DNA of 64,000 nucleotides from Chitinophaga solisilvae (GCF_009928525.1 NZ_JAABOK010000004.1:406019-470018); one strand, 5' to 3'. Positions 1-9,309 are shown, counted from the first letter of the stretch. Made by a program: numbers and translations. Notes: generated from the letters alone by a model not told the origin.

Positions 1-2541
1 GTACATGTCGGCTGTGTAACATTCACCGTAGGTGCAGCCGGTGTTTGTGGTTGCGCGTTTACAACCGAATTGGTAACTGCAGATACGCAGCCCGCTGTAT
101 TCTTCACGGTCACCTGATAAGAACCGCTTGCCCCAGTAAATGTAGCTGCTTGTTGGTAATTGGTGCCATCAATGGAGTAGGTGAGGCTTTCTCCCAGTGG
201 CGCGGTGATGGTAATCGTTCCGTTAGCATTTGCACATGTCGGTTGTGTAACATTCACCGTAGGTGCCGCCGGTGTTTGTGGTTGCGGGTTCACAACCGCA
301 TTGGTAGCTGCAGATACGCAGCCATCTGTATTCTTCACGGTCACCTGATAAGAACCGCTTGCCGTAGTAAATGTAGCCGCTTGTTGGTAATTAGTGCCGT
401 CAATGGAATAGGTGAGGTTTTCACCCAGTGGCGCGGTAATGGTAATCGTTCCGTTAGCATTTGCGCATGTCGGCTGTGTAACATTCACTGTGGGTGCCGC
501 CGGTGTTTGTGGTTGCGGGTTCACAACCGCATTGGTAGCTGCAGATACGCAGCCCGCTGTATTCTTCACGGTCACCTGATAAGAACCGCTTGCCGCAGTA
601 AATGTAGCCGCCTGCTGATAATTGGTACCATCAATAGAGTAGGTGAGGCTTTCACCCAGTGGCGAGGTGATGGTAATCGTTCCGTTAGCATTTGCACATG
701 TCGGCTGTGTAACATTTACTGTAGGTGCAGCCGGTGTTTGTGGTTGCGGGTTCATAACTGCATTGGTAGCTGCAGATACACAGCCATCTGCATTCTTCAC
801 GGTCACCTGGTAAGAGCCACTTGCCGCAGTAAATGTAGCTGCTTGCTGGTAATTGGTGCCATCAATGGAGTAGGTGAGGCTTTCACCCAGTGGCGCGGTG
901 ATGGTTATCGTTCCGTTAGCATTTGCACATGTCGGCTGTGTAACATTTACTGTAGGTGCAGCCGGTGTTTGTGGTTGCGGGTTCACAACCGCATTGGTAG
1001 CTGGAGATACACAGCCCGCTGTATTCTTCACGGTCACCTGATAAGAACCGCTTGCCGCAGTAAATGTAGCCGCCTGCTGGTAATTGGTGCCATCAATAGA
1101 GTAGGTAAGGCTTTCACCCAGCGGCGCGGTGATGGTAATTGTTCCGTTAGCATTTGCACATGTCGGCTGTGTAACATTTACCGTAGGTGCAGGCGGTGTT
1201 TGTGGTTGCGCGTTCACAACCGCATTGGTAGCTGCAGATACGCAGCCCGCTGTATTCTTCACGGTCACCTGATAAGAACCGCTTGCCGCAGTAAATGTAG
1301 CCGCCTGCTGATAATTGGTGCCATCAATGGAGTAGGTGAGGCTTTCACCCAGCGGTGCAGTGATGGTAATTGTTCCGTTAGCATTTGCACATGTCGACTG
1401 CGTAACATTCACTGTAGGTGCAGCCGGTGTTTGTGGTTGCGGGTTTACAATCGCATTGGTAGCTGCAGATACGCAGCCATCTGCATTTTTCACAGTCACC
1501 TGATAAGAACCGCTTGCCGCAGTAAATGTAGCCGCCTGCTGGTAATTGGTGCCATCAATAGAGTAGATGAGGCTTTCACCCAGCGGTGCAGTGATGGTAA
1601 TTGTTCCGTTAGCATTTGCACATGTCGGCTGTGTAACATTCACCGTAGGTGCAGCCGGTGTTTGTGGTTGCGGGTTCACAACCGCATTGGTAGCTGCAGA
1701 TACGCAGCCATCTGCATTCTTCAAGGTCACCTGATAAGAACCGCTTGCCGCAGTAAATGTAGCTGCCTGCTGGTAATTGGTGCCATCAATGGAGTAAGTA
1801 AGGCTTTCACCCAGCGGCGCGGTGATGGTAATCGTTCCGTTAGCATTTGTACATGTCGGTTGTGTAACATTTACCGTAGGTGTAGCCGGTGTTTGTGGTT
1901 GCGCGTTTACAACCGCATTGGTAGCTGCAGATACGCAGCCCGCTGTATTCTTCACGGTCACCTGATAAGAACCGCTTGCCGCAGTAAATGTAGCCGCCTG
2001 CTGGTAATTGGTGCCATCAATAGAGTAGATGAGGCTTTCACCCAGCGGTGCAGTGATGGTAATTGTTCCATTAGCATTTGCACATGTCGGCTGTGTAACA
2101 TTCACCGTAGGTGCAGCCGGTGTTTGTGGTTGCGGGTTCACAACCGCATTGGTAGCTGCAGATACGCAGCCATCTGCATTCTTCAAGGTCACCTGATAAG
2201 AACCGCTTGCCGCAGTAAATGTAGCTGCCTGCTGGTAATTGGTGCCATCAATGGAGTAAGTAAGGCTTTCACCCAGTGGCGCGGTGATGATTATCGTTCC
2301 GTTAGCATTTGTACATGTCGGCTGTGTAATATTGACCGTAGGTGCAGCCGGTGTTTGTGGTTGCGGGTTCACAACTGCATTGGTAGCTGCAGATACACAG
2401 CCATCTGTATTCTTCACAGTCACCTGATAAGAACCGCTTATCGCAGTAAATGTAGCTGCCTGCTGGTAATTAGTGCCATCAATGGAGTAAGTAAGGCTTT
2501 CACCCAGCGGCGCGGTGATGGTAATCGTTCCGTTTGCATTT
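1..2541 (-). repeat. Tandem array of eleven exactly 231-bp coding repeats
   Basis: The motif around gtacatgtcggctgtgtaac recurs with starts at 1, 232, 463, 694, 925, 1156, 1387, 1618, 1849, 2080, 2311 and 2542. That gives eleven complete 231-bp units with no length variation. Each unit encodes 77 residues of the minus-strand adhesin and differs from its neighbours by scattered substitutions only. The array continues left of the window, so the true copy number is unknown. The constant length and high identity suggest recent expansion by unequal recombination, and the region is a likely site of copy-number variation or assembly collapse. Confidence 0.95.
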
Positions 2542-4835
2542 GTACATATCGGCTGCGTAACAGTCACTTTCGGCGTATCTGGTAATGGCAGTACTGCCAC
2601 AGAAATAATATTGCTCGTACTACTGCACCCGGCTGTAACTACTCTCCTGTACCAGGTTCTTACGGAAGCTGTACCCGGTATGTAGTGCTGACCGCCGGAT
2701 ATGCCTGCAGCCGCGCTGAAGTTATTGAGGCTGTCTGTTGTGCTGGACTCCCAAAGGTAGGTGTATATACCGCTACCGCCCGTAGGTAACCCGCCCCGGA
2801 GGGTATCTGGTACTGAACCTGCACATACCTGCTGATAAGCGCTGATGGTATTGTTGCCAAGCTGATTGTAAACAGTCAGTGTATCATACTTCATGTTATT
2901 ACATCCACTGCCTGAAGGAAGCGCATCACATTCTGCTGCCGGATCGGCAGGTGGTGTTGCATCAGGATTTGTGGCATCCGGATCGGTAACATCCGCCGGT
3001 CTTAGTATGCTGGCGTTGGTATTCAGCTGCCCGCCCGGTGGAAGTCCTGTTACTGTGCCTCCGACAGTGAAGGTAATCAGAGCGCCATTGTTCATGTCCA
3101 GTGTAGCATCATAAGCGCCGCTGCCCGTTGTCTCTCCCGTAACTGTTGCTGTACCTGTGGTAACCGTGTGAGTAACGGTAATACCAGTGAGGTAGGAAGG
3201 GAAGGTAAAGCGGAATTTACTGCCGCTGACATCACTCGGACCATTATTCCTGACAGTCACCTGATACGAAATGCGTCCGTTCAGGCATACGCCGGTTTTA
3301 TCCGGTATGATGGCTGCCACCTCCAGGTCTGCTTCCCGCAGGATAAGGTTAACCTTACCAGTCAGCGGCGCACTGGCAATATAACTCCAGCTGTCCATGC
3401 CATTATTGTCACCGAAATTATCTGTCCATTTATGCCCGTTAACGGAACTGCTTTGTCCTGTAAGATTCCGGACAGGCGAAGAGGGTACGCCAATCAACGG
3501 AATATCGCTGTCATCCCAGTACAGGGTATCGCCGGAACTGCCATTGAGTTGTGTTACGATGATACCGGAAGGATTTTTTTCAACATCCAGCAATGGAAAA
3601 TGTACTTCTCCGCCATGTAATTCTACGGTGATACGTGCCCCATTAATAGTGGCTGCTGCTGCCGGTGTGCCGTTGTTCGTCCGCCCGTCCCAGTAAACGG
3701 TATTGGTGCCGACATTGGCAAAACCGGTAAGGAGCTTATCTTCCGGATCACTGTCCTCCCCGTTGTTGTTCAGGTCCAGCCCTATCTGGAAGGCGCCTGA
3801 TACATTGGTGGTGAAAGTGAAATTTCCGCCCAGCGGAGTAGTGCCCATCACATCCGGTGTTCCTTCTATGCCTGTCCATGTTAAATCGGAGAGGGTACGT
3901 ACCAGCGGTGTACGCAGCAACCATTCGGAAGGGTTTTCGGCTGATCGTGCAGATGCCGGAAGATCTGAAGCTACCGGGTTGAAAAATAGTTTATGGGTAA
4001 TGTTGGTGGCATCATCCGGCTGGGTAGGATTATGCACCGGAATAGTGGAAAGTGTAGAACCTATGTCTGCAACGCTTTTGTACAGCGCTTTCCCGTTATT
4101 GTCAAGGAACCCGTTGTTATTTACAAAGAAGTAGAAGGCCGCTCCCTGCATGCCGTTGGCATTAACAGCATACCGGTAACCATCATTGGTGAGTATGTAA
4201 AATATACCGTTGAAAGAGCCATAGTTTTGCCCTACGTTGGAGGTGTTGCCGGTGAAGATATTCATGTATGCTCTTCCCGGAATGAAGCTGCTGTTCGCAA
4301 TATCCCGCACGGAAACATCTACGGCCGAAATATACCAGCTGTTGGGGTTTTGTACCCAGTTGGCATTGGCTGCTATAACAGGTGCATTGCCGCCGGCTAC
4401 CTGTGTGTTGGTAGGCATAAAGGTAATGAGCCAGATACCTTCCTGAGCTTCCTGTACAGGAACAATGTATGGCAGGTACCCCGGATCTGCCGGGTTGACA
4501 CGCGGCCCCGCCACCTCCTCGGCCCTGGAGGCAATCAGCCCGGTGGTAAGGTCACTGCCAGAGCTGCCGGTGGTGCCATCCGGTGCTACCCAGTTAATAG
4601 TACCCTGGCCGATTCCCTGCGCGCTGGAACCCATGTACAGCTTTTCGCCTGCACGCGCATATACTTTTACAGTTACCAGGGAAGGAATCGGAAACGTTGC
4701 TGTGGTTACAGTACTGCTTCTCCAGAATGCTCTGCTGCCGCCATTTTGAGATAGCTCTTTACTGCCTTCGCCATGAAGGGTAAGTGTAACGGTCAGGAAT
4801 AAAAACAGGAAGGGGAATTGTAAAAATAGCTTCAT
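1..4835 (-). CDS. Giant repetitive cell-surface protein (Ig-like repeat adhesin), 3' end outside the window
   Basis: Reading leftward from the ATG at 4835, one frame stays open to the window edge (about 1611 codons) with no stop. The N-terminus is a signal peptide (MKLFLQFPFLFLFLTVTLTL). About 440 residues of beta-rich secreted-type sequence with several G/N-rich turns follow. Next is a DUF11-like segment around residues 480-600 (a 'YQVTVRNNGPSDVSG' stretch), then a linker with two short Cys motifs. From about residue 750 there is an uninterrupted array of 77-residue Ig-like repeats containing the motifs VTQPTCANANGTITITAPLG and YSIDGTNYQQAATFTA. This architecture is typical of Bacteroidota adhesins exported by the type IX system, such as SprB-like proteins. 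The C-terminal sorting domain would lie beyond position 1 and is not seen. Adhesion or gliding is inferred from the family. Codon phase was checked at the start, at 2894 and in the repeats, and agrees. Confidence 0.85.
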   Translation of the reverse strand, partial: MKLFLQFPFLFLFLTVTLTLHGEGSKELSQNGGSRAFWRSSTVTTATFPIPSLVTVKVYARAGEKLYMGSSAQGIGQGTINWVAPDGTTGSSGSDLTTGLIASRAEEVAGPRVNPADPGYLPYIVPVQEAQEGIWLITFMPTNTQVAGGNAPVIAANANWVQNPNSWYISAVDVSVRDIANSSFIPGRAYMNIFTGNTSNVGQNYGSFNGIFYILTNDGYRYAVNANGMQGAAFYFFVNNNGFLDNNGKALYKSVADIGSTLSTIPVHNPTQPDDATNITHKLFFNPVASDLPASARSAENPSEWLLRTPLVRTLSDLTWTGIEGTPDVMGTTPLGGNFTFTTNVSGAFQIGLDLNNNGEDSDPEDKLLTGFANVGTNTVYWDGRTNNGTPAAAATINGARITVELHGGEVHFPLLDVEKNPSGIIVTQLNGSSGDTLYWDDSDIPLIGVPSSPVRNLTGQSSSVNGHKWTDNFGDNNGMDSWSYIASAPLTGKVNLILREADLEVAAIIPDKTGVCLNGRISYQVTVRNNGPSDVSGSKFRFTFPSYLTGITVTHTVTTGTATVTGETTGSGAYDATLDMNNGALITFTVGGTVTGLPPGGQLNTNASILRPADVTDPDATNPDATPPADPAAECDALPSGSGCNNMKYDTLTVYNQLGNNTISAYQQVCAGSVPDTLRGGLPTGGSGIYTYLWESSTTDSLNNFSAAAGISGGQHYIPGTASVRTWYRRVVTAGCSSTSNIISVAVLPLPDTPKVTVTQPICTNANGTITITAPLGESLTYSIDGTNYQQAATFTAISGSYQVTVKNTDGCVSAATNAVVNPQPQTPAAPTVNITQPTCTNANGTIIITAPLGESLTYSIDGTNYQQAATFTAASGSYQVTLKNADGCVSAATNAVVNPQPQTPAAPTVNVTQPTCANANGTITITAPLGESLIYSIDGTNYQQAATFTAASGSYQVTVKNTAGCVSAATNAVVNAQPQTPATPTVNVTQPTCTNANGTITITAPLGESLTYSIDGTNYQQAATFTAASGSYQVTLKNADGCVSAATNAVVNPQPQTPAAPTVNVTQPTCANANGTITITAPLGESLIYSIDGTNYQQAATFTAASGSYQVTVKNADGCVSAATNAIVNPQPQTPAAPTVNVTQSTCANANGTITITAPLGESLTYSIDGTNYQQAATFTAASGSYQVTVKNTAGCVSAATNAVVNAQPQTPPAPTVNVTQPTCANANGTITITAPLGESLTYSIDGTNYQQAATFTAASGSYQVTVKNTAGCVSPATNAVVNPQPQTPAAPTVNVTQPTCANANGTITITAPLGESLTYSIDGTNYQQAATFTAASGSYQVTVKNADGCVSAATNAVMNPQPQTPAAPTVNVTQPTCANANGTITITSPLGESLTYSIDGTNYQQAATFTAASGSYQVTVKNTAGCVSAATNAVVNPQPQTPAAPTVNVTQPTCANANGTITITAPLGENLTYSIDGTNYQQAATFTTASGSYQVTVKNTDGCVSAATNAVVNPQPQTPAAPTVNVTQPTCANANGTITITAPLGESLTYSIDGTNYQQAATFTGASGSYQVTVKNTAGCVSAVTNSVVNAQPQTPAAPTVNVTQPTC

Positions 4836-5279
4836 ATAAGAATATATTGCAATTCACTAGAGGTTGATTTCTTTAACAAAAGGAGATAGGTGTTTGTTTG
4901 ATTTATATTTTGAAAATGAGGATAAAGATTTTCTGGAGAGAGAGCTGATAAAAGGTAAAACTGCCTGACTTTCTGTGAAGGTATTTAACCCGGATAGCCA
5001 TCTTTACCCGGCTGGATAAGATAGTCGGCCTGCATGCATTTCTTCCCGGTAAAAGAGTAAGCTGGCTGTATACAGCAGACTTCATGGATAGCAGCCATCA
5101 ATGCAATATACATTCAGTGGGGTTATGAAATACCTGATTACCGGTATTTGCTGAAACAGTTATTAACGTATCTTTAAACCACTGTAAGAACCCGTTATAA
5201 AGGCAACGTGTAGTAAACAAAATAACCCGGCCAGCCGGCCTGCTGTTACCCGGATTTTCTCACCTTAAATATCCGCATT
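4836..5279. other. Intergenic region between the divergent adhesin and RiPP precursor
   Basis: This 444-bp stretch separates the minus-strand adhesin start from the plus-strand small peptide start. It must hold promoters in both directions. I can point only to the rightward candidate at 5147-5176. The 60-codon minus-strand reading frame inside it (4903-5085) has no recognisable features and I do not call it a gene. No strong hairpin was seen. Confidence 0.6.
5147..5176 (+). promoter_or_regulatory. Bacteroidota-type promoter candidate for the RiPP precursor
   Basis: TTTG at 5147-5150 is followed after 18 bases by TATCTTTA at 5169-5176. This is close to the Bacteroidota primary-sigma consensus TTTG-N17-23-TAnnTTTG, with one mismatch at the last base. 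It would start transcription near 5183, roughly 100 bases before the ATG at 5280. Motif match only. Confidence 0.45.
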
Positions 5280-5432
5280 ATGAAAAAGACAACACAGAAA
5301 AAACTGCAGTTATCCAGGATTAAGATTGCCAGTCTTAACAAAATTAACCGCGGAGCGGCGAAAGAAGGATTTATCTGCCTTACTTCTCTCAACGACAGCA
5401 GCTGCCCGACCTGCACCCGCGCTATTTGCTAG
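5280..5432 (+). CDS. Candidate class I lanthipeptide-type RiPP precursor (50 aa)
   Basis: This small gene encodes 50 residues. The N-terminal part (MKKTTQKKLQLSRIKIASLN) matches the leader style of Bacteroidota class I lanthipeptide precursors, in which a KKLxLxKxxIAxLN-like stretch binds the dehydratase. The C-terminal part, from about residue 31, holds four Cys (33, 42, 45, 50) and six Ser/Thr residues, including SSCPTCTRAIC at the end. Ser/Thr followed closely by Cys is what lanthionine formation needs. There is no clear GG cleavage site; GAAKEG at 25-30 could serve. A promoter-like element lies 100 bp upstream. No LanB, LanC or cyclodehydratase gene is seen nearby, so modification would have to be supplied from elsewhere. 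It could also be an unmodified small Cys-rich peptide. A longer out-of-frame reading frame (5326-5544) overlaps it but shows no homology signals. Confidence 0.55.
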   Translation: MKKTTQKKLQLSRIKIASLNKINRGAAKEGFICLTSLNDSSCPTCTRAIC

Positions 5433-5631
5433 TCGCACACAGGTATTTGTCCGGCAAGCTGTAGGCTGTCTGCCTGAAAGAAGCGACAGATACGGTTTGC
5501 CGGTATACCACACCTTCCGTAAAATATTTGTTGCATTGCTGTGAATTCTGGTTATCTTACCTGCTGACCTTACTTTGAACAATGAATGATCGCTGCTGTC
5601 ATCCGCAACGACAGCTCAAACCTTTACGTTA

Positions 5632-7122
5632 ATGAAAAAAACTGCTTACCTGTTGTCCGCCCTGCTGGCATGGACAGTATCATTGTCTGCACAGCAACCT
5701 GTTTACAAACACTCCTTCGGGCCAGACAAAAACTACAACACCTGCAAAGGTATTGCCGGTACTGCCTTGAACCTGGATAAAAATGCCGCGCTGCGCAGTC
5801 CCCAGGCATTGATCAATCCGCTGAAAGGCTATCAGGGCTCCTATTCCGTGCAATGCTGGGTAAAGGCAGCGCCTTCTGCCAGCAGCTACGTGTTGTTAAC
5901 TTCATCAGGAGAAAAGTCCGGCCGCTGGGAACTCGGTGTACAGGAAAGCGGCGCCTGGTACTGGCAACATGCTTCCCGGCGGGGTGCTTACCAATACCGG
6001 CCGACAGCAGCGCGACAAAGTATCCGGAATAACAAATGGCATCAGCTGACCTATTGCATGGATTCAGCTAAAAAGGAAGTAAGCCTGTATTACGACGGTA
6101 CACAGGTGGCGGTATATAATACAGAAGATATTGTATCCACCGGTATGCCTGATACGCTGTGGGCCGGCGGCCGCCCGGAAGGGGATCTGGGCCAGTGGAA
6201 TACCTTTAACGGCGCAATCGACGAGCTGACCCTCTACCGGGAAGTGCTGACGCCCGCCTATATCCGGCAGACAGCCGGCGTCTTTATTCCTCAGCCGCCG
6301 GTAGCGTCCTTGGCCGCGGGCAAACAGCTCCGCGTCATGAACTACAACATCTGGCACGGTGGCAATGAAACCGGCAAGGATACCGGCCCGGAAAGGATCG
6401 TGGATGTTATTCGTCAGTCTGGCGCTGATATCATCTCCATGCAGGAAACATATGGTTCCGGAGAAAAAATAGCAGACGCCCTCGGCTACTATTTTTATCT
6501 GCGCAGCAGCAATCTCAGTATCATGAGCAGATACCCCATTGAAGCCACTTTACCCGGAGCAGCGGCCTTCTATAATGGTGGTGCCTATATCCGGCTGAAT
6601 AAAAACCAGCAGATTGCTTTCATCACCAACTGGCTCAACTACCCGTTGGATTACTGGGATATGCTGGAGAAAAACATGCCGCTGAATGCCGATACCCTGC
6701 TGCTTCAGATGGAAAAGACCAATGGCAGCCAGCTCCGGAAAAACCTGGCAGTAAACCACGAGGTAATCGCCAACGCAGCCACCGTACCCGTAATTTTCTG
6801 CGGTGACCTCAACAGCGGCTCTCATCTGGACTGGACAGAAAGCACCAGACATCTGAATAACGGATTAGTGGTGCCTTTCCCGCAAAGTAAAATAATGCTG
6901 GAAGCAGGATTCAAAGACAGCTTCCGCGAAATACACCCCGATCCGCTGAAAGAAAGAGGCATTACCTGGTCGCCGCAGTTCCCACACGCATTTAAAGACC
7001 GCATTGATTATATTTATTACACCGGAAAGAAACTGAAAGCACTGCAATCATATACAATTACGGAGCATCCGGTGCATTATCCGTCGGATCATGCGGCGCT
7101 GGTCACGGTGTTTGGGTTTTAA
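5632..7122 (+). CDS. Exported LamG-domain endonuclease/exonuclease/phosphatase family protein
   Basis: The 496-residue product starts with a signal peptide (MKKTAYLLSALLAWTVSLSA). Residues of about 30-215 form a concanavalin-like LamG_3 domain with a typical 'SVQCWVKA' start and 'GAIDELTLYREVLTPAYIRQ' end. Residues of about 228-496 are an endonuclease/exonuclease/phosphatase domain with its usual motifs: MNYNIWHGG, SMQETYG (metal-binding Glu), CGDLNSGSHLDW, DRIDYIYY and the terminal SDHAAL His. Family members hydrolyse phosphodiesters or phosphate esters in the periplasm or outside the cell; the substrate cannot be read from the sequence. LamG suggests glycan or surface binding. A small hairpin with a 6-bp stem (5595-5600 / 5610-5615) sits just before the start. 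The stop codon directly abuts the long palindrome at 7122. Confidence 0.85.
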   Translation: MKKTAYLLSALLAWTVSLSAQQPVYKHSFGPDKNYNTCKGIAGTALNLDKNAALRSPQALINPLKGYQGSYSVQCWVKAAPSASSYVLLTSSGEKSGRWELGVQESGAWYWQHASRRGAYQYRPTAARQSIRNNKWHQLTYCMDSAKKEVSLYYDGTQVAVYNTEDIVSTGMPDTLWAGGRPEGDLGQWNTFNGAIDELTLYREVLTPAYIRQTAGVFIPQPPVASLAAGKQLRVMNYNIWHGGNETGKDTGPERIVDVIRQSGADIISMQETYGSGEKIADALGYYFYLRSSNLSIMSRYPIEATLPGAAAFYNGGAYIRLNKNQQIAFITNWLNYPLDYWDMLEKNMPLNADTLLLQMEKTNGSQLRKNLAVNHEVIANAATVPVIFCGDLNSGSHLDWTESTRHLNNGLVVPFPQSKIMLEAGFKDSFREIHPDPLKERGITWSPQFPHAFKDRIDYIYYTGKKLKALQSYTITEHPVHYPSDHAALVTVFGF

Positions 7123-7266
7123 ATTACGAATTACGAATTGCGAATTACGAATGTAGAAGCGAAGATTAAAACGAAGATTTAAGGTGCTACTTAATACTTA
7201 TCTCCTTTAATCTTCGTTTTAATCTTCGCTTCTACATTCGTAATTCGCAATTCGTAATTCGTAATT
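7122..7266. repeat. Long palindromic intergenic element, copy 1
   Basis: A 58-base perfect inverted repeat (7122-7179 and 7209-7266) encloses a 29-base spacer. Each arm contains short internal iterations of aattacgaatt and the block gtagaagcgaag. The element begins on the last base of the preceding stop codon and carries no reading frame. A second copy lies at 9320-9466. It could act as a strong terminator or RNA-stabilising hairpin, or be a non-autonomous mobile palindrome. No target-site duplication was identified. Confidence 0.9.
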
Positions 7267-7431
7267 CCCGTTTAAATCCCCTATTATGCAATAAACAACC
7301 CAATCTGCCCATTAAAATCCACAGCTTAATCTATTGGTATTCATGATATACCGGAATTGCCGGGCAAAAACATATTGGTTTGTTATTTGAACAGAAGGTT
7401 GTTATTATTTCACCATGTAAAATCTATTACT

Positions 7432-7635
7432 ATGGCACAGGAGAATAACAGCTTTATGCTGAAACTGAAAGGTAACTGGAATGAGTTTAAAGGTAAGTTA
7501 AAGCAGCAGTATGCAGATCTTACAGATGATGACCTGTTGTATGTGGAAGGAAAGGAAGACGAATTGTTAGGCCGTATTCAGAAGAAGACAGGTAAGACGA
7601 AAGAAGAAGTGAAGTCATGGATTGATACCCTGTAA
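7432..7635 (+). CDS. CsbD family stress-response protein
   Basis: This gene encodes a small hydrophilic 67-residue protein. The stretch LKGNWNEFKGKLKQQYADLT is the signature of the CsbD family, followed by the usual DDDLLYVEGKEDELLGRIQKKTG helix pair. Family members are small, highly expressed general-stress proteins of unknown biochemical role, often annotated 'CsbD family protein'. I chose the ATG at 7432 because the family motif begins a few residues after it; the upstream in-frame extension to 7357 looks non-coding. It is a single-gene unit closed by the palindrome at 7669-7714. Confidence 0.9.
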   Translation: MAQENNSFMLKLKGNWNEFKGKLKQQYADLTDDDLLYVEGKEDELLGRIQKKTGKTKEEVKSWIDTL

Positions 7636-7668
7636 AGATTGACTTGTTTGCTGTCCGGCTGCCGGCAG

Positions 7669-7714
7669 ATAAAAAAGCAGTCACTTGACCTAGGTCAAGT
7701 GACTGCTTTTTTAT
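7669..7714. terminator. Perfect 46-bp palindrome, bidirectional terminator
   Basis: The sequence around aaaaaagcagtcacttgacc is an uninterrupted palindrome centred on cctagg. It ends in T6 on one strand and, by symmetry, on the other. It lies 33 bp after the CsbD-like stop and 60 bp before the next start, so it mainly serves the CsbD-like gene. Confidence 0.85.
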
Positions 7715-7774
7715 TCTGTGCACTTTTGCATCAGTAAAGCGCTTTACAGATCGTTTACAGAAAATATTAAATTC

Positions 7775-8392
7775 ATGAACATGCGTTATCTCAAGGTGCC
7801 GGTGATGGCACTGCTGTCATTATTGTTTGCAGGAAAAGTGTCTGCACAGGCGTCACACAAAAAAGCGTTGCTGATTATTGATGTGCAGAATGATTATTTC
7901 AAAGGTGGAAAAATGGAGCTGTCGGAGCCCGATGTGGCAGCGGCCAATATCAGCCTTATACTGGCAGAGAGCCGGAAAAAGGGTATCCCGGTTATTCATG
8001 TGCAGCATGCTGCCACAGAGGGTTTCCTGGTAGCCAATACCACCGGCGCTGAAATACATGCTTCCGTTCGTCCGGTGGCGGGAGAGAAAATAATCACCAA
8101 GCATTATCCGAACAGTTTTCGGGAAACAACCCTGGCGGAGTACCTGAAGGCCGCCGGTATTACGGATCTTGTTATCACCGGTATGATGACACATGCCTGT
8201 GTAGATGCAACTACCAGGGCGGCGAAAGACCTGGGTTTTAACTGCACCGTAATTGCAGATGCCTGCGCTACCAGGGATCTGGAAGTAAATCACCAGCTGG
8301 TGCCGGCAGCAGAAGTGCAGCGGTCGCTGATGGGAGCATTGGCTTTTTATTATGCAGCCATTGTTAATACAAAAGAATACCTGAACCGTTAG
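7775..8392 (+). CDS. Exported isochorismatase-family cysteine hydrolase
   Basis: The 205-residue product has an N-terminal signal peptide (ending near KVSAQA) followed by an isochorismatase-like fold. The catalytic triad is recognisable: Asp in ALLIIDVQNDYF, Lys in EKIITKHYPNSF, and Cys in GMMTHACVDATTRAAKDLGF with the family cis-peptide region just before it. Family members cleave amides or enol ethers (nicotinamidase-like, isochorismatase, N-carbamoyl hydrolases). Substrate is not predictable here. The start at 7775 (ATG) is preferred because it places the signal peptide at the N-terminus; the frame extends upstream into the terminator. Periplasmic location is inferred from the signal peptide. 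Confidence 0.85.
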   Translation: MNMRYLKVPVMALLSLLFAGKVSAQASHKKALLIIDVQNDYFKGGKMELSEPDVAAANISLILAESRKKGIPVIHVQHAATEGFLVANTTGAEIHASVRPVAGEKIITKHYPNSFRETTLAEYLKAAGITDLVITGMMTHACVDATTRAAKDLGFNCTVIADACATRDLEVNHQLVPAAEVQRSLMGALAFYYAAIVNTKEYLNR

Positions 8393-8562
8393 TGGCTGAA
8401 GGACAGGAAGGTAACACTTCGGGGGGCATGTGCACCGGTCGTTGCCTTCCTGCGCGGCAGCCCTGTGGAATAGCAATGCCGGCAAAGGTTCCGGCGCGTG
8501 CACAGCAGGAACGCTGCAGGAGGCATTGCACCGGCCTGCCATAACTTTGTGTAAAAACCGTC

Positions 8563-9309
8563 ATGAAATGCCTCCTTTTCCTCTTCCTGTGTATGGCCGT
8601 CCGGTACGCGTCCGCACAGTTGCCGCATCCGGGCGGCATTCCGGTGGATACCTTCATTACGCAACCAACAGATACCACCGGCATAGATACCCTGATCTAT
8701 GACCCTGAGCTGGGTGTGAGCATACATAAGAAAACAGTGCCCTGCCTGAGTCTGGGAGTTAATACAGAAGGCTGGATCACCGTTGTTCCTGCCTCCGGCG
8801 GGAGAGGCGCTATGATTATCTATACCTATTTATGCAACGGCGTACCCGTAACCGACACCATTAAAAATGCCGGTACCGGGCAGCATCAGATTGTATTGAA
8901 GCAGCAGAAGCCCGGAACAGGTACCATCACCAGCCCTGTTATTACGATAAGGCCCGCATCAGGCGGAGAACCGGGAACCGATACCCTGTATCAGCCAGGA
9001 GTACCGGTAACGGCAGGACTCAAAACTGCCCGCCCGCAACAGCCGCTGCCATCATTGCTGACAGACGTGATTACCTCTCCCAATCCCTTTGCCGCTCAAC
9101 TCACACTTTCCTTTACCTGCCATGAAGCGGGGGCCGTAAACATCGGCATGTATAACGCCTCCGGGCGCCGCGAAAGATATATCAATTACCAGGCGCAGCA
9201 GGGCGTTAATAAGGTGAATATCTCCGGAGAAGGACTTTCGTCCGGACTGTATTTTATAAACATAAGCAGACAGGATACGGTGGTGACGATGAAGGTACTG
9301 AGATGGTGA
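8563..9309 (+). CDS. Secreted protein with T9SS type A sorting domain, function unknown
   Basis: The 248-residue product has a signal peptide (MKCLLFLFLCMAVRYASAQ). Residues of about 25-165 resemble an Ig/Kelch-free beta-sandwich with repeated G/T-rich turns and no catalytic motif that I recognise. The last 75 residues are a type IX secretion C-terminal sorting domain: ITSPNPFAAQLTLSF, then a Gly-rich strand, GLSSGLYFINI and a terminal basic KVLRW. Such domains are cleaved at the outer membrane, and the protein is released or anchored. It is followed immediately by palindrome copy 2. Confidence 0.75.
   Translation: MKCLLFLFLCMAVRYASAQLPHPGGIPVDTFITQPTDTTGIDTLIYDPELGVSIHKKTVPCLSLGVNTEGWITVVPASGGRGAMIIYTYLCNGVPVTDTIKNAGTGQHQIVLKQQKPGTGTITSPVITIRPASGGEPGTDTLYQPGVPVTAGLKTARPQQPLPSLLTDVITSPNPFAAQLTLSFTCHEAGAVNIGMYNASGRRERYINYQAQQGVNKVNISGEGLSSGLYFINISRQDTVVTMKVLRW

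Noticed and set aside
1..2541. CRISPR-like or satellite array
   Set aside because: Units are 231 bp and wholly coding with an intact adhesin frame; there is no alternation of short repeats and unique spacers.
45..2585. 846-codon open frame on the plus strand across the repeat array
   Set aside because: It is the antisense of the adhesin repeats, composed of Cys/Arg/His-rich repeats with no protein-like features. It exists because the 231-bp unit lacks stops in that frame.
4903..5085. 60-codon minus frame before the adhesin
   Set aside because: Basic, random-looking sequence without a recognised family; probably promoter DNA.
5326..5544. 72-codon frame overlapping the small peptide at 5280
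   Set aside because: It overlaps the peptide in another frame and has no signal, leader or domain.
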